Source: Clostridia bacterium (GTDB lineage: Bacteria > Bacillota > Clostridia > Christensenellales > Borkfalkiaceae). From it: a DNA stretch of 39,322 nt. Shown here one piece after another: positions 33,701-39,322 of the stretch. The stretch lies in assembly GCA_900770185.1 (NCBI GenBank), contig CAAGJM010000033.1, forward strand, positions 1 to 39,322, written 5' to 3'. The stretch's first letter is position 1. The number at the start of each line of letters is the position of its first letter. Both the position numbers and the translations under genes were made by a program. The notes under the pieces are model-generated. The model saw only the letters and a program-made list of their open reading frames with translations, had not been told where the DNA came from and did not search any database.

Positions 33701-34377
33701 TATTTAAGCTTTTCGCTTAACCCCCTGAACGCGCGCGTTTTATCGGCTTGCTTTTTAAGGGGTTCGAGTTGGCGTTCGCGCTCGGTTATAATATCGTTTA
33801 CGCGGGTTATGTTGTCGCCGGTGCGCGCAAGCTTTGCCATCGTTTCTTTTCTGTCGCGCTTGGTTTTCGAGATACCTACCGCTTCTTCGAATATGGCGCG
33901 CCTGTCTTCGGGCTTTGCCGAGAAAATTTCGGTAACCTTACCTTGCTCTATAACGGTATAACCGTCCTTTGAGACGCCGCACGAATGAAGCGCGTCGATT
34001 ATATCTTTAAGCCTGCAAGGCTGTTTATTTAAAAAGTATTCGCTTTCGCCGCTTCTATAAAGCTTACGCGTCATAACGACCTCGGAAAAATCAAGGTCGC
34101 TGAAAATCTTTTCGCTGTTGTTAAAGTAAAGCGAAACTTCGCAGTACGATAGCGACTTCCTCTTTTCGGTGCCGTTAAAAATAACGTCTTGCATCGACGT
34201 TCCGCGCATCGTTTTTGCGGACTGCTCGCCAAGCACCCACTTGATAGCGTCCGCTACGTTTGACTTGCCGCAACCGTTCGGCCCCACTATGCCCGTTATG
34301 CCGTCGAGAAGTTCGATTTTAACTTTGTCCGCAAACGATTTAAACCCTTGCAGTTCTATTCTTTCAAAATTCAACAT
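30784..34377 (-). CDS. smc: Chromosome segregation protein SMC
   Basis: The 1197-aa protein has the SMC layout: N-terminal Walker A GPNGCGKS (32-39), a long coiled coil, a hinge (about 520-650), a second coiled coil, then the signature LSGGEKS (about 1096) and Walker B VVLDEIEAALDD (about 1120-1130). With ScpA and ScpB it condenses and segregates the chromosome. An AAAGGG site lies about 9 bases before the ATG. Upstream come two palindromic elements and rnc; ftsY follows at once. Confidence 0.97.
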   Translation of the reverse strand: MLNFERIELQGFKSFADKVKIELLDGITGIVGPNGCGKSNVADAIKWVLGEQSAKTMRGTSMQDVIFNGTEKRKSLSYCEVSLYFNNSEKIFSDLDFSEVVMTRKLYRSGESEYFLNKQPCRLKDIIDALHSCGVSKDGYTVIEQGKVTEIFSAKPEDRRAIFEEAVGISKTKRDRKETMAKLARTGDNITRVNDIITERERQLEPLKKQADKTRAFRGLSEKLKYNVVNAYVYKYENANDIKEKINEKIKGYGEELLSKKRDLEAINADYQRFQNEIASADRYIKELNDKIYDKGVSIEKSAGNAKVFAERITYFKSENQRLQGEIASAKEKLETLNADVLKKSDYAENCSSKIEDLNVKAEEISKKLTVLSAEISSGETSARIEQSRILKSVEGLADINKNIGSLSTEQNVITVQQKGIIEKVNGLVDKYNAIDYDLKRSQNDLKKMESDLADVKEAIKDKELSVAQNNEFLSKINSKIYALNNKISADEAGLKFYQGLKNSFDGYAYGVKKIMHAAGVDGEVAKRVKGTVASVISTEKEYELAIETAIGGAMQNIVVDNADDARYLIDYLKRTDGGRVTFLPVSTVKPRYNGSELRSALKENGAIGLATELVKYNPYYENVVSFLLGGTLIARDLQSATEIAKKYRFAFKIVTLGADVLSSSGSMTGGSQSKNNVSLLSVDRTVNEYAEVLKADKIEFERLDENRKRVTGQVNTLIEELDDLTAKQGELKQKYAALKESVEFKTSALKDAEDEIEKNRDEIAIISARLEQIKTAYSDIETGGEKLNKEREDAASLEKEHQERFTALREERDALLDENTAIQSKISFYRAEIAAAESDKERMHGEIRDLTFKNANDEEVITGNLNIIDGLKREAEKVALSKDEQDELNRMRSELKSFDEKKVELNEKLNKANEARDVLQTEIDRSADRKAAEEVNLTKVDSDLEHMSETIFNEYQLDYNSCKPLKDEAFDIKAGEEEINSLKRKIQMLGSVNPAAIDEYEELNGAYLELVSQRDDLEKAKADLEKVITDLTKEMALTFDEGFKTIRQNFSQVFKELFGGGNADLVIEESETGDPLDAGIEIIAQPPGKKLQKISLLSGGEKSFTAIAILFAILKLRPMPFVVLDEIEAALDDANVERFASYLKNFSKETQFICITHKKITMEHANGLFGVTMPEKGVSSIVSINYGDIEKYGDFE

Positions 34378-34432
34378 TCATTTAACCCTTTTTAGAGTAT
34401 CTTTTAGCCGAGCGGGACTCGAAGCCCGTCAA

Positions 34433-34540
34433 GCCTTAAAGCCGTCTTTTTTGCCCGTTTTAGGCAAATCTTTGCTTTAAGTATTTGTAAGTATAGCGCA
34501 AACCCTGGTTAAAACCGCCTAAAATATACGGCTTTAAGGC
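34433..34540. repeat. Nested palindrome between smc and rnc (element E5)
   Basis: GCCTTAAAGCCGT (34433-34445) and ACGGCTTTAAGGC (34528-34540) are a perfect 13-bp inverted repeat 82 bases apart. Inside, TTTTAGGC (34455-34462) pairs with GCCTAAAA (34517-34524), and TTTGC with GCAAA closer in. CCGTTTTAGGCAA is shared with the element at 11441-11584. It is 108 bp and lies 8 bases from a second element of almost the same length. Confidence 0.6.
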
Positions 34541-34548
34541 GCTACGCA

Positions 34549-34657
34549 TTTAAGCGGCGATAAATTTAGGAAAATCAAGGCAAACGAGCGCAGCAATACT
34601 AACCCCCGTATTGCAAGCGAGTTTAACGCCGATTTAACAAATTTTGCGCCGCTTAAA
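34549..34657. repeat. Nested palindrome overlapping the rnc stop codon (element E4)
   Basis: TTTAAGCGGCG (34549-34559) and CGCCGCTTAAA (34647-34657) are a perfect 11-bp inverted repeat. The centre has a hairpin GCAATAC/GTATTGC (34593-34599 with 34608-34614). CAAGGCA (34576-34582) and GTTTAAC (34621-34627) match the element at 11441-11584 in order and spacing. The right arm includes the rnc stop (34653-34655), so this is the 3' end of the rnc message. Confidence 0.65.
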
Positions 34658-35336
34658 CTCGATGCGATTCGGTCTTCGCTCGGCTAAGCGCGTTAAGCGC
34701 AAACTCTGCCGCCGCCTGCTCCGCGCTTTTTTTGCTTCCGCCGACGCCTTCGGCAACAAACTTGCCGCCGATATATAAAGCCATCGTAAACGAGGGGGAA
34801 TTGTCCGCGCCGCTTCGGGATACGAATTTATACGCAACGTCGCCCAGCCGCTTTTTGGCGCAGTACTCGTTAAGCGCGCTTTTGGCGTCTTCTGTTTTAT
34901 TGCGCTTTAGCGGCAAATTTTCGGTTATAAACTTTTCCGCCGCTAATATCCCGCCGTCTACGTAAAGCGCGCCGACAATCGCTTCAAACAGGTCTTCGCG
35001 CATTTTATCGGTCACTTCGCCCGCAATGTTTTCGCCGACGAGAAGGTATTTGTCGAGCCCCGTTTTTTTAACCGCCGCCGCAAGCGGCGCGCTTGAAACG
35101 ACGCTTTGCTTGAACTTTGTCATTTCGCCGTCGCTTAGCTCGGGCGTTATTTCGTAAAGCTTGCTTGCGACTATAAAGCCGAGAACGCTGTCGCCCAAGA
35201 ATTCAAGCCGCTGATTGTGCGGCGCGGCTTTATGCTCGTTGGTGTAGGACGGGTGAGTGAAACACCTGCGCAGTACCATCGGATCGTCAAAAACGTAGCC
35301 GAGTTTTTTTTGCACGTCGTCAAGGAAAAACAGCAT
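34653..35336 (-). CDS. rnc: Ribonuclease III
   Basis: The 227-aa protein has the catalytic signature QRLEFLGDSVLG and the second active-site stretch DLFEAIVGALYVDGG, followed by a double-stranded-RNA-binding domain (about 150-220, ending GVGGSKKSAEQAAAEFAL). It cuts dsRNA in rRNA and mRNA processing. AAAAAGG lies only one base before the ATG; the start is close to the plsX stop and probably coupled. Its own 3' end carries a long palindrome, a possible substrate for the enzyme. Confidence 0.96.
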   Translation of the reverse strand: MLFFLDDVQKKLGYVFDDPMVLRRCFTHPSYTNEHKAAPHNQRLEFLGDSVLGFIVASKLYEITPELSDGEMTKFKQSVVSSAPLAAAVKKTGLDKYLLVGENIAGEVTDKMREDLFEAIVGALYVDGGILAAEKFITENLPLKRNKTEDAKSALNEYCAKKRLGDVAYKFVSRSGADNSPSFTMALYIGGKFVAEGVGGSKKSAEQAAAEFALNALSRAKTESHRV

Positions 35337-35342
35337 ACCTTT

Positions 35343-36365
35343 TTAAAACTCTATCGCGGCGACTTCTTCTGCCGTAAGATTTTTGCTTATTTCACCGTTT
35401 ACGTCCGCTTTTATCGCCGTTTCCGCCTGAAAAAGAGCGTTTTTGAACGAAGTTTCTTTCGCCGAGCCGTGACACTTCATCACTACCCCGTCTATCCCCA
35501 AAAAGACCGCGCCGCCCGCCTTGTTGTAGTCGAGCACGTCTTTCGTTTTGCGGAAGGCTTTTTGCATAAAGAATTTGTAGCCGATTTTCGCTTTAAGCGA
35601 CGACTTTATGTTTTGTTTAAGAACGCTAAGCATTGCGCTTATCGCGCCCTCTAAACTTTTAATCGCCACGTTGCCGCTGAACCCGTCGGCAATTACCGCG
35701 TCTAGTTCGCCCTCTAAGATGTCCCGCCCTTCGACGTTGCCGACGAAGTTTATAGATTTAAGGTTTTTAAGCGCCGGGAAAACTTCGTGGATAAGCTCGT
35801 TCCCCTTTTTATCCTCCGTACCGTTGCTAAGCAACGCGATTTTCGGGCTTTTTATCCCTGAAACCGTCCTTAAATAAGCGTCTGCCATAACGGCGAAGTG
35901 TACGAGGTTTATAGGCTTACAGTCAGCGTTCGCGCCGCAGTCCATAAACAAAACTTTGCCCCCTTTGACGGTGGGTAACAAAGTTGCGAGCGCCGGGCGC
36001 GACGCGCCTTTTATTCTGCCGACTTTTAAAACCGAACCGGTTAAAAGCGCTCCGGTCGAACCTGCCGAAACGAAGGCCTCCGCCTCTTTTTGGCGCAACG
36101 CTTTAAGCCCGACGCACATACTGCTGTCGGGTTTTTTGCGCACCGCTTCGGTGGGCGATTCTTCGCAAGTTATAACTTCGCTTGCGGGCGTAACGGTTAT
36201 ATTTTTTTTAGGAAAATCGTTTTCGGCGAAAATTCTGTCTATTTCGTCCTTTTTTCCGACGAGCGATATTTCACACTCGCCGCCTTCTTCAACGTATTTA
36301 ACCGCACCTTTTATAGCTTCGAGCGGTGTGTTATCGCCGCCGAACGCGTCAAGTAATATTCTCAT
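35343..36365 (-). CDS. plsX: Phosphate acyltransferase PlsX
   Basis: The 340-aa protein starts MRILLDAFGGDNTPLEAIKG, the PlsX signature (usually DAMGGDNAP), and has the matching SAGSTGALL region (about 102-110) and the C-terminal GVVMKCHGS. PlsX makes acyl-phosphate from acyl-ACP for phospholipid synthesis. GGAG lies 5-6 bases before the ATG, and a stable hairpin CGCCGCT/AGCGGCG (36379-36396) lies just upstream of it. fabD, fabG and acpP, often found between plsX and rnc, are absent here. Confidence 0.96.
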   Translation of the reverse strand: MRILLDAFGGDNTPLEAIKGAVKYVEEGGECEISLVGKKDEIDRIFAENDFPKKNITVTPASEVITCEESPTEAVRKKPDSSMCVGLKALRQKEAEAFVSAGSTGALLTGSVLKVGRIKGASRPALATLLPTVKGGKVLFMDCGANADCKPINLVHFAVMADAYLRTVSGIKSPKIALLSNGTEDKKGNELIHEVFPALKNLKSINFVGNVEGRDILEGELDAVIADGFSGNVAIKSLEGAISAMLSVLKQNIKSSLKAKIGYKFFMQKAFRKTKDVLDYNKAGGAVFLGIDGVVMKCHGSAKETSFKNALFQAETAIKADVNGEISKNLTAEEVAAIEF

Positions 36366-36432
36366 AAATCTCCTGCGCCGCCGCTACTTAGCGGCGTACG
36401 ATTGAATTTTTGCCGTTTATAAGGCTTTTCGG

Positions 36433-36471
36433 CGGGCAGCCGTTTAATAACCTCGGGCAGCCGTTTAATAA
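36433..36471. repeat. 21-bp tandem duplication at the asnS stop codon
   Basis: The 18-base word CGGGCAGCCGTTTAATAA occurs at 36433-36450 and again at 36454-36471. The second copy contains the asnS stop codon. The duplication lies after the coding region in mRNA sense and does not alter the protein. Confidence 0.85.
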
Positions 36472-37862
36472 TCCAAGTTGGAAACGGTCCTCGGGAAGGG
36501 TATAACGTCGCGGATGTTTTGTATACCCGTCAAATACATTATAAGCCTTTCAAAGCCTAAGCCGAAGCCCGCGTGTTTGGTACCGCCGTATTTACGAAGG
36601 TTGATGTACCAGTCGTAATCGCTCGGTTTAAGTCCCATTTCGTGCATACGGGTAATAAGCACGTCTTCGCGCTCTTCTCTTTGAGAGCCTCCTACGAGTT
36701 CGCCTATCCCGGGGACGAGTAAGTCCGCCGCCGCAACCGTCTTTTTATCGTCGTTTAAGCGCATGTAAAACGCTTTTATTTCCTTAGGATAGTCCGTTAA
36801 AAACACGGGTTTTTTAAAAACCTGTTCGGTTATAAAGCGTTCGTGCTCGCTTTGAAGGTCGCACCCCCAGAAAACGGGAAACTCGAATTTATCTTTATGC
36901 GGCTCTAAAATTTTAATCGCCTCGGTGTAAGGAAGGCGCACGAAGTCGCTCGTCGCGACGTGGGTAAGCCTGTCGATTAAGCCCGTGTCGACGAATTTAT
37001 TCAAAAATTCAAGTTCTTCTTTGCAAGTTTTTAAAACGTGGTTGATAACGTGTTTAACCATATCCTCGGCAACCTGCATGTCGCCGATTAAATCGGTGAA
37101 AGCCATTTCGGGCTCGATCATCCAGAATTCCGCCGCGTGGCGAGCGGTATTGCTGCGCTCCGCCCTGAAAGTCGGGCCGAAAGTGTAAACTTTGCCGAAA
37201 GCCATTGCGTACGCTTCCGCAGAAAGCTGACCCGAAACGGTAAGGCTCGCCTGCTTTTCAAAAAAGTCTTTTTTATAATCGACTTTGCCGTCCTCGGTTT
37301 TCGGAACGTCGTTCAAGTCGAGCGTGGTCACCTGAAACATTGCGCCCGCGCCTTCGCAATCGCTCCCCGTGATGAGGGGGGTGTGCACGTATACAAAGCC
37401 TTGCGAATTAAAAAATTCGTGTATGCCGTAAGCCGCTTCGCTTCTTATTTTAAACACCGCGCCGAAAGTGTTCGTACGGGGGCGAAGGTAGGCTATCTCG
37501 CGCAGATATTCGAGCGAGTGGCGCTTTTTCTGCAACGGATAATCGGGAGTGGACGTTCCCTCGACTTCTATTTTTTCCGCCTTGATTTCAAGCGGTTGTT
37601 TCGCTTCGGGGGTGGCAACCGCTCTCCCCGTAACGATTAAAGCCGCGCCGACGTTCTGCTTTGCGATTTCGTCGTAATTATTTATATTTTCGCGTTCAAA
37701 AACCACTTGAACGTTTTTAAAAAAACTGCCGTCGTTAAGTTCGATGAACCCGAACGCTTTACTGTCTCTGATTGTTCTTGCCCAGCCTTTAACGGTGACC
37801 GTTTTCCCGTCAAACGCGGGTAAATCGGTAAACAAGGCTCTGACGCTGACGCTGTTTTGCAT
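36465..37862 (-). CDS. asnS: Asparaginyl-tRNA synthetase
   Basis: The 465-aa class IIb synthetase has an N-terminal OB-fold anticodon-binding domain (VTVKGWARTIRDSKAFGFIELNDG), motif 2 FRAERSNTARHAAEFWMIEPE and motif 3 GFGLGFERLIMYLTG. The GSDCEGAG stretch and length indicate AsnRS and not AspRS. It charges tRNA-Asn. A GGTGG site lies 5 bases before the ATG, and a candidate promoter is at 37915-37943. No T-box is seen in the short leader. Confidence 0.96.
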   Translation of the reverse strand: MQNSVSVRALFTDLPAFDGKTVTVKGWARTIRDSKAFGFIELNDGSFFKNVQVVFERENINNYDEIAKQNVGAALIVTGRAVATPEAKQPLEIKAEKIEVEGTSTPDYPLQKKRHSLEYLREIAYLRPRTNTFGAVFKIRSEAAYGIHEFFNSQGFVYVHTPLITGSDCEGAGAMFQVTTLDLNDVPKTEDGKVDYKKDFFEKQASLTVSGQLSAEAYAMAFGKVYTFGPTFRAERSNTARHAAEFWMIEPEMAFTDLIGDMQVAEDMVKHVINHVLKTCKEELEFLNKFVDTGLIDRLTHVATSDFVRLPYTEAIKILEPHKDKFEFPVFWGCDLQSEHERFITEQVFKKPVFLTDYPKEIKAFYMRLNDDKKTVAAADLLVPGIGELVGGSQREEREDVLITRMHEMGLKPSDYDWYINLRKYGGTKHAGFGLGFERLIMYLTGIQNIRDVIPFPRTVSNLDY

Positions 37863-37914
37863 AATACCACCTTTTAAAGCGAAAAAAATCGCCTAATTTT
37901 ACTTATACCGTTTT

Positions 37915-37943
37915 ATTTTAACATAAAATTTATAAATTTTCTA
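37915..37943 (-). promoter_or_regulatory. Candidate promoter of asnS
   Basis: On the minus strand TAGAAA (37943-37938) and TAAAAT (37920-37915, with TG upstream) are 17 bases apart in a very AT-rich stretch. Leader about 45 nt. Confidence 0.5.
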
Positions 37944-37997
37944 CTAATTTTAATTATAAATATTTAAATGTTTAACTATAAATTAAACTAAATTAAA

Positions 37998-38021
37998 AAC
38001 GAGCCGATTTTAAGGCTCGTT
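37998..38021 (-). terminator. Terminator of the 40-aa small gene
   Basis: AACGAGCC (37998-38005) pairs with GGCTCGTT (38014-38021). On the minus strand the stem is followed by TTTAATTT. It lies 22 bases after the small gene's stop. Confidence 0.82.
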
Positions 38022-38043
38022 TAAGGTAACTTTTCGGCAATTT

Positions 38044-38166
38044 TTATTGCCGCTCTTCTTCTTTTTTCGTTATCGGCGCAATCTCGGCGCCGCCGCACAC
38101 GGTGAAAACGTAGTTTGCGTATTCTTTATCGGTTAAATTTTTTACTTTTTGCTTTTTATGCTTCAT
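38044..38166 (-). CDS. Small protein of 40 aa, function unknown
   Basis: The frame opens with ATG at 38166, preceded by a full AAGGAG site at 7 bases, and ends with TAA at 38044-38046; a terminator follows within 25 bases. The protein starts MKHKKQKVKN, continues with LTDKEYANYVFTVCGGAEIAP and ends ITKKEEERQ (segments of one 40-residue chain). It is basic at the N terminus, has one cysteine in VCGG, and no membrane helix. No family was recognised. Complete signals for initiation and termination make a real gene likely. It is divergent from the VanZ-like gene. Confidence 0.65.
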   Translation of the reverse strand: MKHKKQKVKNLTDKEYANYVFTVCGGAEIAPITKKEEERQ

Positions 38167-38278
38167 AAAACGCTCCTTAAAGTTTTTATCAAGGCCGTAT
38201 TTTACCGCCGCGGCGCGGCGAAAATTTTCCGCCCGATAATAGTATTGCCCCGTTTTAGCGATTTAAAACTAAAAACCG

Positions 38279-38307
38279 TTGCGTTTAACGCTATGAAATT
38301 ATATAAT
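38279..38307 (+). promoter_or_regulatory. Promoter of the VanZ-like gene giving a leaderless mRNA
   Basis: TTGCGT (38279-38284, weak -35) and a perfect TATAAT (38302-38307) are 17 bases apart. The ATG at 38314 comes six bases after the -10 box, where transcription should start. Confidence 0.5.
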
Positions 38308-38313
38308 AACGGT

Positions 38314-38994
38314 ATGAGCGAACAATCCGAAAAAACAAACGCGAAAAACGGCGGATATATAAAATACGTTTTTCTCGCGCTTTATATTATTTTTGCCGCG
38401 CTGACCGTTTTTACGTCGGCGCGCCCCGGCAAGGCTTCCGAAAACGACAGTTCTGTTTTCACCGCGATAATATCTTCAATAAAACCGCTTAAAGACTTCG
38501 GCGATTATTACGGCGACTTCGAGGGGCTTTTAAGAAAACTTTGCGGACACTACGCTTTGTTTATGATAACGGGCGCAGCGTTCGCTTTGACCGTTTACTT
38601 TTTTAAAAATCACCTGCCGCTCGTTATTTATTTAACCTTTGTATCCGGAATCGTTCTCGGCGGAATAAACGAACTTATCCAGTACTTCGTACCGTTAAGA
38701 AACGGCTCGGTTACCGACGTTATATTGGACGCGCACGCTTACTTTATCGGCGGCGCGATAACAACGCTATTTATATCGATTTTAAGCCGTTGCGAATATC
38801 AAAAAGGCGATTTTTTGCCCGCGATTTTATGCGTACTTTTAACCTTCGCGATAGATTTGTTTTACCTCTTCGGCGGAACGAAAATTAAGCATACGAATGT
38901 TACGCTTATATTCGGAAACTGCTTGTTTTTAGTGGTTTTAATGGTTTTTTTAATCGTCACTTTTGTTAAAAAGAAAAAAGCGGTAAATGAATAG
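38314..38994 (+). CDS. VanZ-like family membrane protein
   Basis: From ATG 38314 the protein is 226 aa with about five or six hydrophobic segments. The VanZ-like core is visible as RKLCGHYALFMITGAAFAL, then GGINELIQYFVPLRNGSVTDVILDAHAYFIGG, with the conserved E, Q, P, R and D. The family is named after the teicoplanin-resistance protein VanZ, but most members have no known function. Upstream in-frame ATGs exist from 38149, but that stretch does not resemble the family and runs antisense over the small gene. No ribosome-binding site is present, which fits the leaderless promoter. Confidence 0.82.
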   Translation: MSEQSEKTNAKNGGYIKYVFLALYIIFAALTVFTSARPGKASENDSSVFTAIISSIKPLKDFGDYYGDFEGLLRKLCGHYALFMITGAAFALTVYFFKNHLPLVIYLTFVSGIVLGGINELIQYFVPLRNGSVTDVILDAHAYFIGGAITTLFISILSRCEYQKGDFLPAILCVLLTFAIDLFYLFGGTKIKHTNVTLIFGNCLFLVVLMVFLIVTFVKKKKAVNE

Positions 38995-39255
38995 CAGATA
39001 GAACCCGTAGGGAACGGCGCCACAACGTTCCGCACTTTTATCATTCTAAGTGACGGAATATATTTGTAACGGAAGGGGCAAGCCACAACCCTACGTCAGG
39101 TTTGACGGTTAAGACAGAGTTCGCCCGCGTTTAACGTTGCGTTCGCTTCCGCGAGATATTTCGCTGCGCTCAATATGACAGATAAAAACTAACCGCTAAC
39201 TAAAAACCCCCGACTTTGAAAGTGTAATAGCCATAGGGATTTAAATTCAAAATAA
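38995..39255. repeat. Gene-free right end with dispersed repeats
   Basis: A small GGAACG/CGTTCC hairpin (about 39012-39031), a GGGGCAAGCCACAACCCTACGT unit (about 39076-39097, related to 17522 and 20301), the CCCGCGTTTAAC phrase and a GAGATATTTCGCTGCGCTCAATATGACA-type copy (39142-39181) are seen. No complete gene is supported. Confidence 0.6.
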
Positions 39256-39261
39256 AAGTGT

Positions 39262-39304
39262 AGCCCACTATACTTCGCAAAAAGCGAAATATGGTGGGCT
39301 TTTC
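39262..39304. terminator. Large terminator-like hairpin at the right edge
   Basis: AGCCCAC (39262-39268) pairs with GTGGGCT (39294-39300), and TTCGC (39274-39278) with GCGAA (39284-39288), mostly continuous, followed by TTTTCTT on the plus strand. No gene lies directly upstream on the plus strand; the nearest, the VanZ-like gene, ends 270 bases earlier. The minus strand has an open frame through the hairpin but no start codon. Confidence 0.6.
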
Positions 39305-39322
39305 TTATCCACAAAAATTAAA

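Noticed and set aside
34400..34432. tRNA-like stretch GGGACTCGAAGCCC upstream of smc
   Set aside because: Only a T-arm-like turn is visible; no acceptor stem or anticodon arm can be drawn.
37863..37880. T-box-like GGTGGTA before asnS
   Set aside because: It is simply the ribosome-binding site 5 bases from the ATG; no specifier loop or terminator precedes it.
38149..38313. N-terminal extension of the VanZ-like protein
   Set aside because: The extra 55 residues overlap the small gene's start region and the promoter and do not resemble the family.
1..39322. CRISPR array, defence system or prophage
   Set aside because: No regularly spaced repeats with spacers, no nuclease or phage structural genes, and no integrase were seen; the gene content is largely housekeeping.

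Overview
The window is a stretch of a low-to-moderate GC Firmicutes chromosome, most likely an uncultured, anaerobic gut Clostridia lineage (inference). Support: the conserved gene order plsX-rnc-smc-ftsY-ylxM-ffh-rpsP-khpA-rimM-trmD-rbgA-rnhB-yraN with rplS nearby, the lepA-hemW and dnaE-pfkA neighbours, an ECF-type thiamine transporter under a TPP riboswitch, a BspA-like LRR lipoprotein, and coexisting ATP- and PPi-type phosphofructokinases. No phage, plasmid, IS, CRISPR, rRNA or tRNA gene was recognised.

Layout. 1-3785 (+): gdhA, then an ABC exporter preceded by a well-formed 26-codon leader ORF. 3846-14568 (-): a GH1 glycosidase, PPi-PFK, ATP-PFK, dnaE, hemW and lepA. 15175-16383 (-): a cytidylate-kinase-like protein and a YfbR-like nucleotidase. 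16458-17327 (+): promoter, TPP riboswitch, terminator and thiT. 17745-20191 (-): an LRR lipoprotein with a structured 5' leader, flanked by dense dispersed repeats. 20676-36365 (-): the ribosome/SRP/chromosome core cluster, interrupted by a GH78-like rhamnosidase gene between ftsY and ylxM. 36465-37862 (-): asnS. 38044-38166 (-): a previously uncalled 40-aa gene with RBS and terminator. 38314-38994 (+): a VanZ-like membrane protein.

How the genes work together. The central cluster makes and matures the translation and secretion machinery: S16, L19, RimM, TrmD, RbgA, KhpA and a THUMP methyltransferase act on ribosome and RNA; Ffh, FtsY and YlxM form the SRP pathway; SMC acts on the chromosome; RNase III and RNase HII process RNA; PlsX starts phospholipid synthesis. 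The left half adds central metabolism (GdhA, two PFKs) and replication (DnaE).

Most notable unexplained structure: (i) a set of about 110-145 bp nested imperfect palindromes in intergenic or 3' regions (20-133, 11441-11584, 34433-34540, 34549-34657), several sharing core words; (ii) a similar-sized palindrome forming the start of the LRR-gene leader RNA; (iii) several genes (lepA, ylxM, vanZ-like, yfbR-like) whose near-consensus promoters lie so close to the start codon that the mRNA would be leaderless or nearly so; (iv) the leader ORF before the ABC exporter; (v) the 40-aa small gene. All calls come from reading the sequence; no database search or folding program was run.
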